A stretch of 64,000 nucleotides of DNA from Gimesia alba (lineage in GTDB: Bacteria; Planctomycetota; Planctomycetia; Planctomycetales; Planctomycetaceae): positions 3,017,546 to 3,081,545 of the forward strand of contig NZ_CP036269.1 in NCBI RefSeq assembly GCF_007744675.1. Direction: 5' to 3'. The position numbers and the translations under genes were made by a program. This document shows, in pieces, positions 19,201-26,273 of the stretch. How positions within the stretch are numbered: position 1 is the stretch's first letter; every line of letters begins with the position of its first letter. The notes under the pieces were generated by a model that did not search any database, was not told the DNA's origin, and saw nothing but the letters and a program-made list of their open reading frames with translations.

Positions 19201-20720
19201 CAATTACGATCAATCCCGCGCGAGAATTAGGATTGGATCAGCAGATTGGCTCGATTGAAATTGGAAAGGACGCCGACTTTGCCATTTTCAGCGGGCATCC
19301 TTTAAATGCCTATTCCCGTTGTGAAATGACGATCATTGAAGGCGAAATTTATTTCGATCGCAAGCAACAACCCACGGCGATGTCTGACGGTTCAGAGTCT
19401 CGTTCTGCCGTTCCTTCTGTTGAGATTGCACAACGCCCCGTCAAGCCGCTTGCCTTGCCGGCCGGCGAATTGAAAGAGTTTGCGATTACCGGGGCGACAT
19501 TGCATCCGGTCGACGGTGATGAGATTGCCGCGGGGACGATTGTGGTCAAGAGGCAAAAGATCAAGTATGTTGGTCCCGCGAAAGCACTCCCCAAGACCCT
19601 GCCTGTTGTTGACGCAACAGGACTGCACGTTTACCCGGGCATGATTGATACCGGATCGACTCTCGGACTGACGGAAATTGATAAAGTCCGTGAAACACAC
19701 GATTATTCAGAAAGCGGCGATCTGCAACCCGATTTGCGGACCGGCGTGGCCATCAATCCGGATTCTGAACTCTTTCCGGTCGCACGAGCCGGTGGCATTA
19801 CCAGTGTGCTGGTTGTTCCACGATCTGGTTTAATTCCTGGTCAGACGTCGCTGGTGCAGACTGCCGGCTGGACCGCGCCTGAGATGGTGATGGAACTGGA
19901 AGCAGGACTGCAAATTAACTGGAGCACGAAAAAAGAACGTCAGCAGGAATTGAAAGATTTCCTGCAGCAGGCGCGCCTGTATCAAAAACTGAAGAAGCAG
20001 GCAAAAGAAAATAAAACAACCAGCCCGGTGACGGACCCGCGTTTTGAAGCATTGATGCCTTACCTGGATCAGAAGAAACCTGTGTTTATTGAAGCAAACT
20101 CGCGCAAGGAAATCGCCGGTGCCCTGCTCTTTGCAGAAGAAGAAAAATTACGGATCGTGATTACCGGTGGGACGGATGCCTGGAAGGTGGCGCAAGAATT
20201 GAAGGCCCGAAAAATTCCTGTGATTGTTGGGCCTGTGATGCGACGTCCCCAGGAAAATTACGATCCCTTTGATGCGCCCTATGCTAACCCGGGGCATCTC
20301 TATGATGCGGGAGTCGCATTCTGTATTCGTTCCAACAGCGCCTGGAACTCACGGAACACACCTTTTGAAGCAGCTATGGCGGTTGCCTATGGTTTACCAG
20401 AGCCTGCAGCGCTAAGAGCAGTGACCCTCTCTGCAGCTGAAATTCTGGGAGTCGAAAAACAACTTGGTTCACTCACTGAAGGCAAGTTGGCGAATTTGAT
20501 TATTTCAGATGGATCGCCTCTGCAGCACACGTCTCACATTAAAGCCGTTTGCGTCGGCGGGAAACTGTTACCGCCCGTCAGTAAACAGACACGCCTGTAT
20601 GAGCGTTATCGAGGCCGACTGCAGCAGATGCAAAAGTCGTCAAATGGGAAATCGCCGGGATCGTTGCCTCTGGAGACGAAGAAAACAGAACCCGCGAAGA
20701 AACCGGCTAACACGAAATAA
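16272..20720 (+). CDS. Secreted triple-amidohydrolase-repeat protein, one active-looking unit of three
   Basis: A 1482-residue exported protein with a signal peptide ending near residue 25 (AWAQA). It contains three amidohydrolase (imidazolonepropionase/dihydroorotase-like) units. Each starts with the same small beta domain: NATVLIRDGLIEAVG, DASILVKQGKIAAIG and AGTIVVKRQKIKYVG. Only the second unit keeps the metal-binding HxH (PGIIDTHSHI, H707 and H709) along with later His and Asp positions (FIHSH, LQHVLEG, KSDDWE). The first unit has IDAASS and the third has IDTGST at that place, so both should lack the metal site. A linker near residues 455-610 is Lys-rich, then beta-rich (VDLAGEWGVEIQSAQGK). 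The substrate is unknown. An internal duplication followed by loss of two active sites is the simplest reading. It ends 9 bp from the convergent thioredoxin gene. Confidence 0.88.
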   Translation: MYYFRLFGLLLLVSISTFSQKAWAQAERNVGFSVNAYALTGARVVTQPGTVLENATVLIRDGLIEAVGTELKIPADAEIIDCQGMLIYPGFIDAASSSLINKEVKAPQVKGRKVDFGRHALAATRPDNRNYLNPEFHANRAVLEKKNSFLNHQKAGFTSVHLLPQGKIASGQGTLISTSEFPVRESTLIESTMGSFRIYAPRGNVYPTTLMGAMAHLRQSFLDTRHYEQHWGLYQDQSAFIKRPPTDPTYAALLEILHAKKIPVFKADKRDEILRTLDLCQEFQIKPIILGGEEAHLCVDRLKAESGGVIFQLNFPEKPKVEEKKETEKLSAELPDPLRVQQEKLKLWKARIQGVRKLAEGGLPVAVASESLKNQAADLVSQLRIAVKEGVPADLALRLLTADAAKLLGIEQRLGTIEKGKLAHLVVMSAPWEQSESKVRYLFVDGAKFDFEDKTKSDKEKEKKSDSPQAKPQARVDLAGEWGVEIQSAQGKVIGQLHLSQEKEALRGTFSSEKGDGKVTSGKIAKEQFSFTVAIGAGEHSIELQFKGTVAKDEMKPEKISGKLKSAFGTETSWSAIRKAAQPKSAPANPIQLSLEGDDDGLKMPATGALVAQKPDVKQSPQTKQDFHKFNTELESDRVRRFQKTNGNLLLKNGIVITVTGETLKDASILVKQGKIAAIGKDLKVPAGTTEIDLKGLYVMPGIIDTHSHIMITEGINESSQSIVPEVRIRDVVNTADVSEYRALAGGVTAARLFHGSANVIGGQDAVVKLKHGTTAREHILHDAPQGVKFALGENVKYRTSRFPNTRMGVEATLQRAFMEAVDYRRQWQEYEQAQKKHPDQKRLPPRRDLRLEALADIVNHEKFIHSHCYRADEILMLMRVASHLGIRVWSLQHVLEGYKIAPEILAHGASCSTFSDWWAYKIEAFDAVPHNAALLNEAGVNTVIKSDDWELIRHLYLEAAKTVRYGNMSFNDALRTITINPARELGLDQQIGSIEIGKDADFAIFSGHPLNAYSRCEMTIIEGEIYFDRKQQPTAMSDGSESRSAVPSVEIAQRPVKPLALPAGELKEFAITGATLHPVDGDEIAAGTIVVKRQKIKYVGPAKALPKTLPVVDATGLHVYPGMIDTGSTLGLTEIDKVRETHDYSESGDLQPDLRTGVAINPDSELFPVARAGGITSVLVVPRSGLIPGQTSLVQTAGWTAPEMVMELEAGLQINWSTKKERQQELKDFLQQARLYQKLKKQAKENKTTSPVTDPRFEALMPYLDQKKPVFIEANSRKEIAGALLFAEEEKLRIVITGGTDAWKVAQELKARKIPVIVGPVMRRPQENYDPFDAPYANPGHLYDAGVAFCIRSNSAWNSRNTPFEAAMAVAYGLPEPAALRAVTLSAAEILGVEKQLGSLTEGKLANLIISDGSPLQHTSHIKAVCVGGKLLPPVSKQTRLYERYRGRLQQMQKSSNGKSPGSLPLETKKTEPAKKPANTK

Positions 20721-20729
20721 CGGTTCGTA

Positions 20730-21674
20730 TCAGCGTAAGACGGCTCCATCGCTCAATTTGAACTTGAGCACATGCATGGTGCGACTGAATCGATCCGGGT
20801 TCTTTTTGAACTCTTCGCGCGATTCGATGTCGATGAACAAATACAGGTTCTGATCGTAGTAGGCACCGTATTTGGTATTTCCGGGAATCGCACGGTCCTG
20901 TTTGTTGAGAATCACGGGGTCACAGCCTAAGAGTTGCGGGGCATAACGTCCCGGATCATTCTTAAAGATTTCCAGTTCCGTTTTACTGGCCAGCAGGTAC
21001 GTAATTCCCTGGTAAGGCCAGCTATATTCTTCCTGGCCTTTATTCCATTTACGGTCTCGCGTCAAAGAGACGGGACTATATCCTTCCAGACCGATTTTTG
21101 AAGGCATGGTGGCGACGTATGACTTTGGTTCTTGAGTCGCAAATTGATTTTCAACTGAATCGTCCGCTTCTGTTTCCTCGTTTTTTCGCGGCATCAATTC
21201 CTGTTTGCTTTTTTGTGCCAGATAAACGCGGCGGTCGTTTTCGTATCGAGACGCACCGCGGCCTAAGAAACTCAAATAAGTATGCTGGGGCTGCATTCCG
21301 TCTGTTCGAGAGATAATCGTGCCTGTGGGTGTCAGGAGCACATCGCTGGGGAGAGAACGAACGTTAAAACGATTGACAATCTCCTGGTTTTCATCGCTGT
21401 CAATTTTGACGGCGATCACCCGTTTACCAAACTGATTCTTGACGGCTTTTGTATTTAGTACCGATCGGTCCATTTGCTGACAGGGGCCACACCAGGACGC
21501 ATGGAAATGGAGTAAGAGCGGAAGATCTTTATCCTGCGCCAGTTTTTGCGCGGCGCGAAAATCATGCATCCATTCACCAGCCAGAGACTGGTTGATCGAC
21601 ATCACGATCAGAGAGAACGTGATTGTCATAATCGATAAAGTTTGTTTGATTGAAAACTGTCTGGTTAATTGCAT
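20730..21674 (-). CDS. Secreted thioredoxin-fold protein with C-terminal YHS-like domain
   Basis: A 314-residue protein. The N-terminus (QTLSIMTITFSLIVMSINQSLAG) is a signal peptide. The thioredoxin-fold active site WCGPC is at residues 61-65 in LLLHFHASWCGPCQQM, followed by the cis-Pro region VRSLPSDVLLTPTG. From about residue 195 a second region reads LEGYSPVSLTRDRKWNKG, then TYLLASKTELEIFKNDPGRY and LLGCDPV. That pattern (gene product with expected 'pvdgyDPVs' and 'F..np.kY') resembles YHS domains, which occur in metal-handling proteins. The likely role is a periplasmic disulfide reductase or thiol-dependent metal transfer protein; the fusion suggests metal linkage but this is inferred. 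It lies about 270 bp downstream of pabA on the same strand. Confidence 0.88.
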   Translation of the reverse strand: MQLTRQFSIKQTLSIMTITFSLIVMSINQSLAGEWMHDFRAAQKLAQDKDLPLLLHFHASWCGPCQQMDRSVLNTKAVKNQFGKRVIAVKIDSDENQEIVNRFNVRSLPSDVLLTPTGTIISRTDGMQPQHTYLSFLGRGASRYENDRRVYLAQKSKQELMPRKNEETEADDSVENQFATQEPKSYVATMPSKIGLEGYSPVSLTRDRKWNKGQEEYSWPYQGITYLLASKTELEIFKNDPGRYAPQLLGCDPVILNKQDRAIPGNTKYGAYYDQNLYLFIDIESREEFKKNPDRFSRTMHVLKFKLSDGAVLR

Positions 21675-21942
21675 GCAAGTGCCCCCGCAAATCGCTTTGA
21701 ATACATGAACGCGATTGCGCTCAGTCAGGCTGATCTCAGATTCATCGATGCTCTGATCTCTTGTTTGTTTATCGGTTGGATGGGGGTAGGTTATTGTGAA
21801 GTATTACACAGTAATTGAAATGGGAGGTGAGGATTTGAAAAAAACAGGACATCATGACGGAGGTGTTTGATCCAGAGGAAGTAAACTTGAACCAGTTTTA
21901 CTAACCGGACCGTCGCTTTTCAGTAGCCTGCGTCTTGTTTTT

Positions 21943-22524
21943 TTAGGAAGAGTGTGCAGGTACAAAGGAGAGGAAACTCTCAATTAATGAGAGACCGCAT
22001 TCGGTTAAGATCGATTCGGGATGAAACTGTACGCCGAACAGCGGCGCGGTTTTGTGCTCGATGGCCATCGGAATTCCCTCTGCTGTTCTGGCTGTGATTT
22101 GCAGATCCGGTGAAAGCGTGGCTTCGTCAATAATCAACGAGTGATAGCGTGTGGCTTCGAACGGATTAGGGAGTTTAGATAACAGACGGGAGTTTTGATG
22201 GTGAATCGACGAGGTCTGACCATGAATGGGCTTGGGGGCTTTGATAATGTTCCCGCCAAAGCTGGCAGCGATGGTCTGATGTCCCAGGCAGACGCCCAGA
22301 ATGGGAACTCGATTGACAAAGTGTCTGACCAGATCCTGACTGAGTCCTGCTTCCTCGGGTGTACACGGGCCGGGGGAAAGGACTAAGGCGGCGGGGTTTA
22401 AATCTTCTGCTTGATCCAATGTGAGCTGGTCATTGCGGATGACGCGCGTCTGTTGTCCCAGCTCTTCAAAGTAACGAGCGAGATTGAACACGAAGCTGTC
22501 ATAATTATCAATAATCAGGATCAT
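21943..22524 (-). CDS. pabA: Aminodeoxychorismate/anthranilate synthase glutaminase subunit (PabA)
   Basis: A 193-residue class I glutamine amidotransferase. The N-terminus is ILIIDNYDSFVFNLARY. The nucleophile is C79 in GVCLGHQ, and the other two triad members are H168 and E170 in FHPES. It gives ammonia from glutamine to the chorismate-using partner. It lies 24 bp after the pabB gene, and PabB here carries the aminodeoxychorismate-type motif, so PabA is preferred over TrpG, although such subunits can serve both enzymes. Length matches the family. It is the last gene of the pterin-linked operon. Confidence 0.93.
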   Translation of the reverse strand: MILIIDNYDSFVFNLARYFEELGQQTRVIRNDQLTLDQAEDLNPAALVLSPGPCTPEEAGLSQDLVRHFVNRVPILGVCLGHQTIAASFGGNIIKAPKPIHGQTSSIHHQNSRLLSKLPNPFEATRYHSLIIDEATLSPDLQITARTAEGIPMAIEHKTAPLFGVQFHPESILTECGLSLIESFLSFVPAHSS

Positions 22525-22548
22525 GATGTTATTTCTGAGAACGGTCGA

Positions 22549-24048
22549 TCAAGTTTGCAGTGCAGAAATCATTCCCGCCGCCTTGTGCAACGTTTCTTCG
22601 TATTCCAGCCGTGGCTGACTTTGGGCAATGATGCCTCCCCCGACGGGAAATTGCACCCAGCCGTTTTTAATCGTGAAGGTACGAATCAGGATATTGCTGT
22701 CAAATTCGCCGTTTAAACCGGCGTAAAACAGGCTGCCGCAATAAGGGCCGCGAACCGTGGGCTCCAGTTCCGCGATGATTTCCATCGATCGAACCTTGGG
22801 AGCGCCGGTGATCGAACCGCCGGGAAACGAGGCTGCCAGCAGGTCCCAGACGGTGTTTTCCGGCTTGAGTTGGCCTCTGACTTCTGAAACCAGATGCTGC
22901 ACGGTTTCGTACGTTTCGACTTCACATAGATGCGGGACACGAATCGAACCGGCCTGACAGACGCGAGACAGATCATTTCGCAACAGGTCCACGATCATGA
23001 CATTCTCCGCCTGATCTTTTTCGCTTTCGCGCAGTTCATCTCGTGTCAACAGGTCGGCTTCAGGCACATACTTTCTGCGACGCGTTCCCTTGATCGGACG
23101 GGTTTCGACTTCATCGCCGGACACATTCAGAAATCGTTCGGGCGAGGCGCTGACCACGGCCCAGTCATCCCAGCCAAAATAGCCGGCAAAGGGAGCCGCG
23201 TTTTTCTCACGCAAATTCAGATACAGTTCTGCCGGATGCTGTTTGCTCGGGGTCAATAAACGTTGTGAAAAATTGGCCTGAAAGATATCACCGGCATAGA
23301 TGTATTCGATGATCCGTTCCACCTGCTTCAGAAACTGAGGTTTGCTGAAATTGCTCAGTATCTCCTCGTTCCCTTCTAGCGGAAACACAGGCGAAAGTTG
23401 ATCGAGCGGCAGCTGGTCCATTTGAGCAAATCGACTTTGTGACAGCGCCGTCAGGCGATCTTGTCTGTTGAATTCAGCCGCGTCGATGCGTGCCTTGATC
23501 TGGTTCAGTCGCGAGGATGCGATGTCTGCATTCTGTGTTTCCAGACGTTGATCAAATCCCTGCACGATGAGCCACGCGCGATGCTGGCTGTGATCCCAGG
23601 CAATCACCCAGTCATAAAAACCGACCGCTAAGTCAGGCAGTTGAAATTCATCAAAGGGGGCCCGGGCGAACTGTTCCCAACTGCGACCCAGTTCGTAAGA
23701 CAGCAGGCCGGCAAATCCTCCCTGGAATGGAGGTAGTCCCGGAATCGAATCGACTGAGTGCGTTGCATGAATTTGTCGGATCGCTTCAAAGGGATCGACC
23801 GCGAACTGTACCTGCTGGATTTGAAAGCGTTTGAGCGGCGTCGACATTAAATAGGAAAACCGGCCTAAAGTGGAAGTCTGTCTGGCACTGTCTAAGACTA
23901 ACAGACCTTCATCACCGGAGAATTCCAGAAAGAGCTGCTCCAGATCCGGACAGGGCAGAATCTCTTCCACAAGCGGGAGTGCGCTTGCTGCCTGCTTCCC
24001 CTGCTTCTGGGGTAGCTGAGAGAGATCCTGAGATAAATTTCCAGACAT
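22549..24048 (-). CDS. pabB: Aminodeoxychorismate synthase component I (PabB)
   Basis: A 499-residue chorismate-binding enzyme. The substrate-binding motif is PIKGT, the aminodeoxychorismate form with Lys; anthranilate synthases have PIAGT. Other core blocks are GDIFQANFSQRL, VSASPERFL, DQAENVMIVDLLRNDLSRV, FPGGSITGAPKVRSMEII and the ending YEETLHKAAGM. It converts chorismate plus ammonia from PabA to 4-amino-4-deoxychorismate, the p-aminobenzoate precursor. The lyase PabC is not in the window. The N-terminal 70 residues (PLVEEILPCPDLEQLFLEFSG) form the variable part. It follows the DHPS-like gene by 97 bp. Confidence 0.95.
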   Translation of the reverse strand: MSGNLSQDLSQLPQKQGKQAASALPLVEEILPCPDLEQLFLEFSGDEGLLVLDSARQTSTLGRFSYLMSTPLKRFQIQQVQFAVDPFEAIRQIHATHSVDSIPGLPPFQGGFAGLLSYELGRSWEQFARAPFDEFQLPDLAVGFYDWVIAWDHSQHRAWLIVQGFDQRLETQNADIASSRLNQIKARIDAAEFNRQDRLTALSQSRFAQMDQLPLDQLSPVFPLEGNEEILSNFSKPQFLKQVERIIEYIYAGDIFQANFSQRLLTPSKQHPAELYLNLREKNAAPFAGYFGWDDWAVVSASPERFLNVSGDEVETRPIKGTRRRKYVPEADLLTRDELRESEKDQAENVMIVDLLRNDLSRVCQAGSIRVPHLCEVETYETVQHLVSEVRGQLKPENTVWDLLAASFPGGSITGAPKVRSMEIIAELEPTVRGPYCGSLFYAGLNGEFDSNILIRTFTIKNGWVQFPVGGGIIAQSQPRLEYEETLHKAAGMISALQT

Positions 24049-24145
24049 GGTAGATCGATTTCACACAAAAACGCGTTGCGAGCACACGAACAGTCATCGC
24101 AATGGACGGAGCGAGTATAACATAAGTCGGATGGTTAAGGAATCA

Positions 24146-25558
24146 TCAGCGAGGTCCGCATTGGGGTTCCTCTCCCTCTTGGCGTCTGCGTTCCTGCGCA
24201 CTGATTTCGGTCTGAGTTAAAAATCCCCAATTGAGAGGTTGGTCCTGCTGGTATTGCTTACCCAACGTCAAGGCTGTCATCGCTTTACACATCTCATAGC
24301 CCAGATAAAAGGCGTGCGAGGCGTCCAGCTCTTTGGGGTTGGCAGCCTGGAACTGATCAAATAATTCATAAGGATCGGTCCCTTTCCAGTAGCCATCCCG
24401 GTTCATGACGTGTAATTGATTCTGCTCAGCGAAGATGCGGTAGTTCGGGTCCCGAATTTGTTGAGACAGATTGAGTAACGCCTCTGCCCCCAGTTCTTTG
24501 AGTTTGGGGTCTCTGAGCATGACCAGCTGGTAATCAATGTGCTTCGGCAGACTTTGATTATCGATCGCATACTTGACCAGCCGTCGCGCGTGATCGAATT
24601 CTTTGATCGCGCTTTGTGCCCAGTTAATGACTTCCGTTGCCAGAACACTATGGATTTGCAGTTCCTGACAGAGTGCCGCCAGCAGGACGTTCATTCCGGC
24701 GGTGTCGACTTCCGTCAATTCGGTCAGATTGCCGATGCCCATCATGATTTCGACGTCGGGGAATTCTTTGCGCGCTCGATAATATCGTTCCAGAGATGCA
24801 GTGAAGCCGTAGCCAATTGGTTCCAGGATCGGGTCAATTCGAAACGGAGTCTTTGCGCAAACCAGCTGGTCCACAATGTCATGCAAGGAATCGAAGTCGC
24901 TGGGAAGGTCGGGGATCGCGACCACTTCCGCACCCAGTTTGGAGACCCAGTCGAGATTGGAGTGATTGCAGCTTAGAACCAGTTCTGCCCCGTTCTTGAC
25001 TGCCGCCTCGACTTCTTTCCTGTCAAAACTGTCAATCGAAACGCGGTGTCCTGCCTCGACGAGCATTCGCACGACCTCCCCTGCCCGCTTCCAGCTTTCG
25101 CCGGGTACGCAACCGACATCTATCAGGTCGGCGCCGTTTTGCCGATAATGTTCTGCCTGCTGCAGAATTTCTGCATCGGATAAAAACGGGGCATGATTGA
25201 TTTCGGCCAGGATCTCAATATCAAATTGGGTGAGATCTTTTGGTGGCTTGCCTTCCTGTCCGAAATATTCGGGAAGGTCAAAATGATCTTTGGGTCCTCG
25301 TTTAAAGGGGAGCCCAAAGTGCTCCGTGAGCACCTGGAGATCGCCTTTGCATAAACCGGGCAGCATGACCCAGTCGATGCCTTCGGGGACGGTGAGTCGG
25401 CGTTTGATCAGAGGCACATGCATCAGAGCGGCGACTTGAACGTTCAAAACGCAGATTTCGTATTCGAATTCGACCTGCGGAGCGAGTTTGTCCAAAACTT
25501 GGCGCAACGAATATTCAGCCAGCCTGCCTGTTACAAACAGGATGCGTTCCTGTTTCAT
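24146..25558 (-). CDS. Dihydropteroate synthase-like protein (DUF6513 type, methanopterin-related)
   Basis: A 470-residue protein of the DHPS-like family found in planctomycetes, methylotrophs and methanogens. An N-terminal domain of about 100 residues (ILFVTGRLAEYSLRQVL) precedes a TIM barrel with ILAEINHAPFLSD, GADLIDVGCVPGE, HRVSIDSFDR, LVLSCNHSN and VEIMMGIGNLTE. The barrel resembles the pterin-binding domain of folate DHPS but the protein is longer. Homologues have been tied to tetrahydromethanopterin synthesis by gene clustering; the exact reaction is not certain to me. It sits 36 bp after the PCD-like gene and just upstream of pabB-pabA, which fits because p-aminobenzoate is a building block of both folate and methanopterin. 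Confidence 0.85.
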   Translation of the reverse strand: MKQERILFVTGRLAEYSLRQVLDKLAPQVEFEYEICVLNVQVAALMHVPLIKRRLTVPEGIDWVMLPGLCKGDLQVLTEHFGLPFKRGPKDHFDLPEYFGQEGKPPKDLTQFDIEILAEINHAPFLSDAEILQQAEHYRQNGADLIDVGCVPGESWKRAGEVVRMLVEAGHRVSIDSFDRKEVEAAVKNGAELVLSCNHSNLDWVSKLGAEVVAIPDLPSDFDSLHDIVDQLVCAKTPFRIDPILEPIGYGFTASLERYYRARKEFPDVEIMMGIGNLTELTEVDTAGMNVLLAALCQELQIHSVLATEVINWAQSAIKEFDHARRLVKYAIDNQSLPKHIDYQLVMLRDPKLKELGAEALLNLSQQIRDPNYRIFAEQNQLHVMNRDGYWKGTDPYELFDQFQAANPKELDASHAFYLGYEMCKAMTALTLGKQYQQDQPLNWGFLTQTEISAQERRRQEGEEPQCGPR

Positions 25559-25594
25559 CGATGGTCTTTCTTCAACGTTGTGTCTCCATCCTGA

Positions 25595-25939
25595 TTAGTG
25601 AACCCAGTGTTTCGGAAATCCGTCGAGATCTGAGTCTTCCTCCGGCTGCCAGGTGGCTGTCTCTTCGATTTTTTGAGCCAAAGCGGTGTCTTTGGTTGTG
25701 ATCGCGCGGACCCGGTGTGTTTGAAGTTTCACAGTGACCGCGGCATAGCCCACGTTTAAGTCAGGATGATGCCAACCTGCTTCCGCCAGGTAGCCAATCG
25801 TGTTGACCAGCATTAACGTGTGAGGCCAGCCAGGCGTTGCAAATTTTCGTCTCAACCAGCCATCGCGAAGTTCCCATTCCGGATAGGTGTTCAGAAATTC
25901 CTGAATTTGTTCTTCCGACAAGACCTGATCTTCTGTCAT
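25595..25939 (-). CDS. 4a-hydroxytetrahydrobiopterin dehydratase-like protein (PCD/PhhB family)
   Basis: A 114-residue protein of the pterin-4a-carbinolamine dehydratase family. The signature is complete: EAGWHHPDLNVGY with H57, H58 and P59, then QTHRV with H75 and TTKD with D84. An in-frame TTG/ATG region extends to 26023, but the ATG at 25939 has AGGAGAGG five bases upstream and yields the normal family length, so I use it. PCD proteins dehydrate 4a-hydroxy-tetrahydropterins; homologues without aromatic hydroxylases are found near H4MPT or molybdopterin genes. No phenylalanine hydroxylase is visible here. It is the first gene of the minus-strand pterin operon. Confidence 0.92.
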   Translation of the reverse strand: MTEDQVLSEEQIQEFLNTYPEWELRDGWLRRKFATPGWPHTLMLVNTIGYLAEAGWHHPDLNVGYAAVTVKLQTHRVRAITTKDTALAQKIEETATWQPEEDSDLDGFPKHWVH

Positions 25940-26273
25940 GGTAACCTCTCCTGAGTTGGACTCTTTTGCGGGACTAAAAATTGAAATCAGGGCAGCATTC
26001 CGTCGATAGTAGTCATATCGCAACTGTAATGAAATTGGGCAAGTAATTAAATGGCGGGCACTTCTCTAATTTCATAACAACCTTAAGAATGCGGGTGAAC
26101 TCAAACTTCACTAACTCTATGATTCACAACGATTAAGTGCAAAAAACTGACTACCCATTCGTCATCTGGTAGAGTAGAATAGAAGCACTGGGATTTAGCC
26201 TGTTTGACGACAAGTTGAATCTCATCCCTCCCAATTTTTCCCACCACTGTTTTAGCTGAGAAAGAACTGGAAA
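25940..26273. promoter_or_regulatory. Divergent upstream region: pterin operon and DUF1549/DUF1501 pair
   Basis: A 334-bp non-coding stretch between the minus-strand PCD-like start and the plus-strand DUF1549/DUF1553 start. It should hold both promoters. It is AT-rich near 26030-26150. I see the ribosome site AGGAGAGG of the PCD-like gene at its left edge and no convincing operator. Confidence 0.4.

Noticed and set aside
22549..24048. Anthranilate synthase TrpE instead of PabB
   Set aside because: The PIKGT motif and the pterin-gene neighbours support aminodeoxychorismate synthase.
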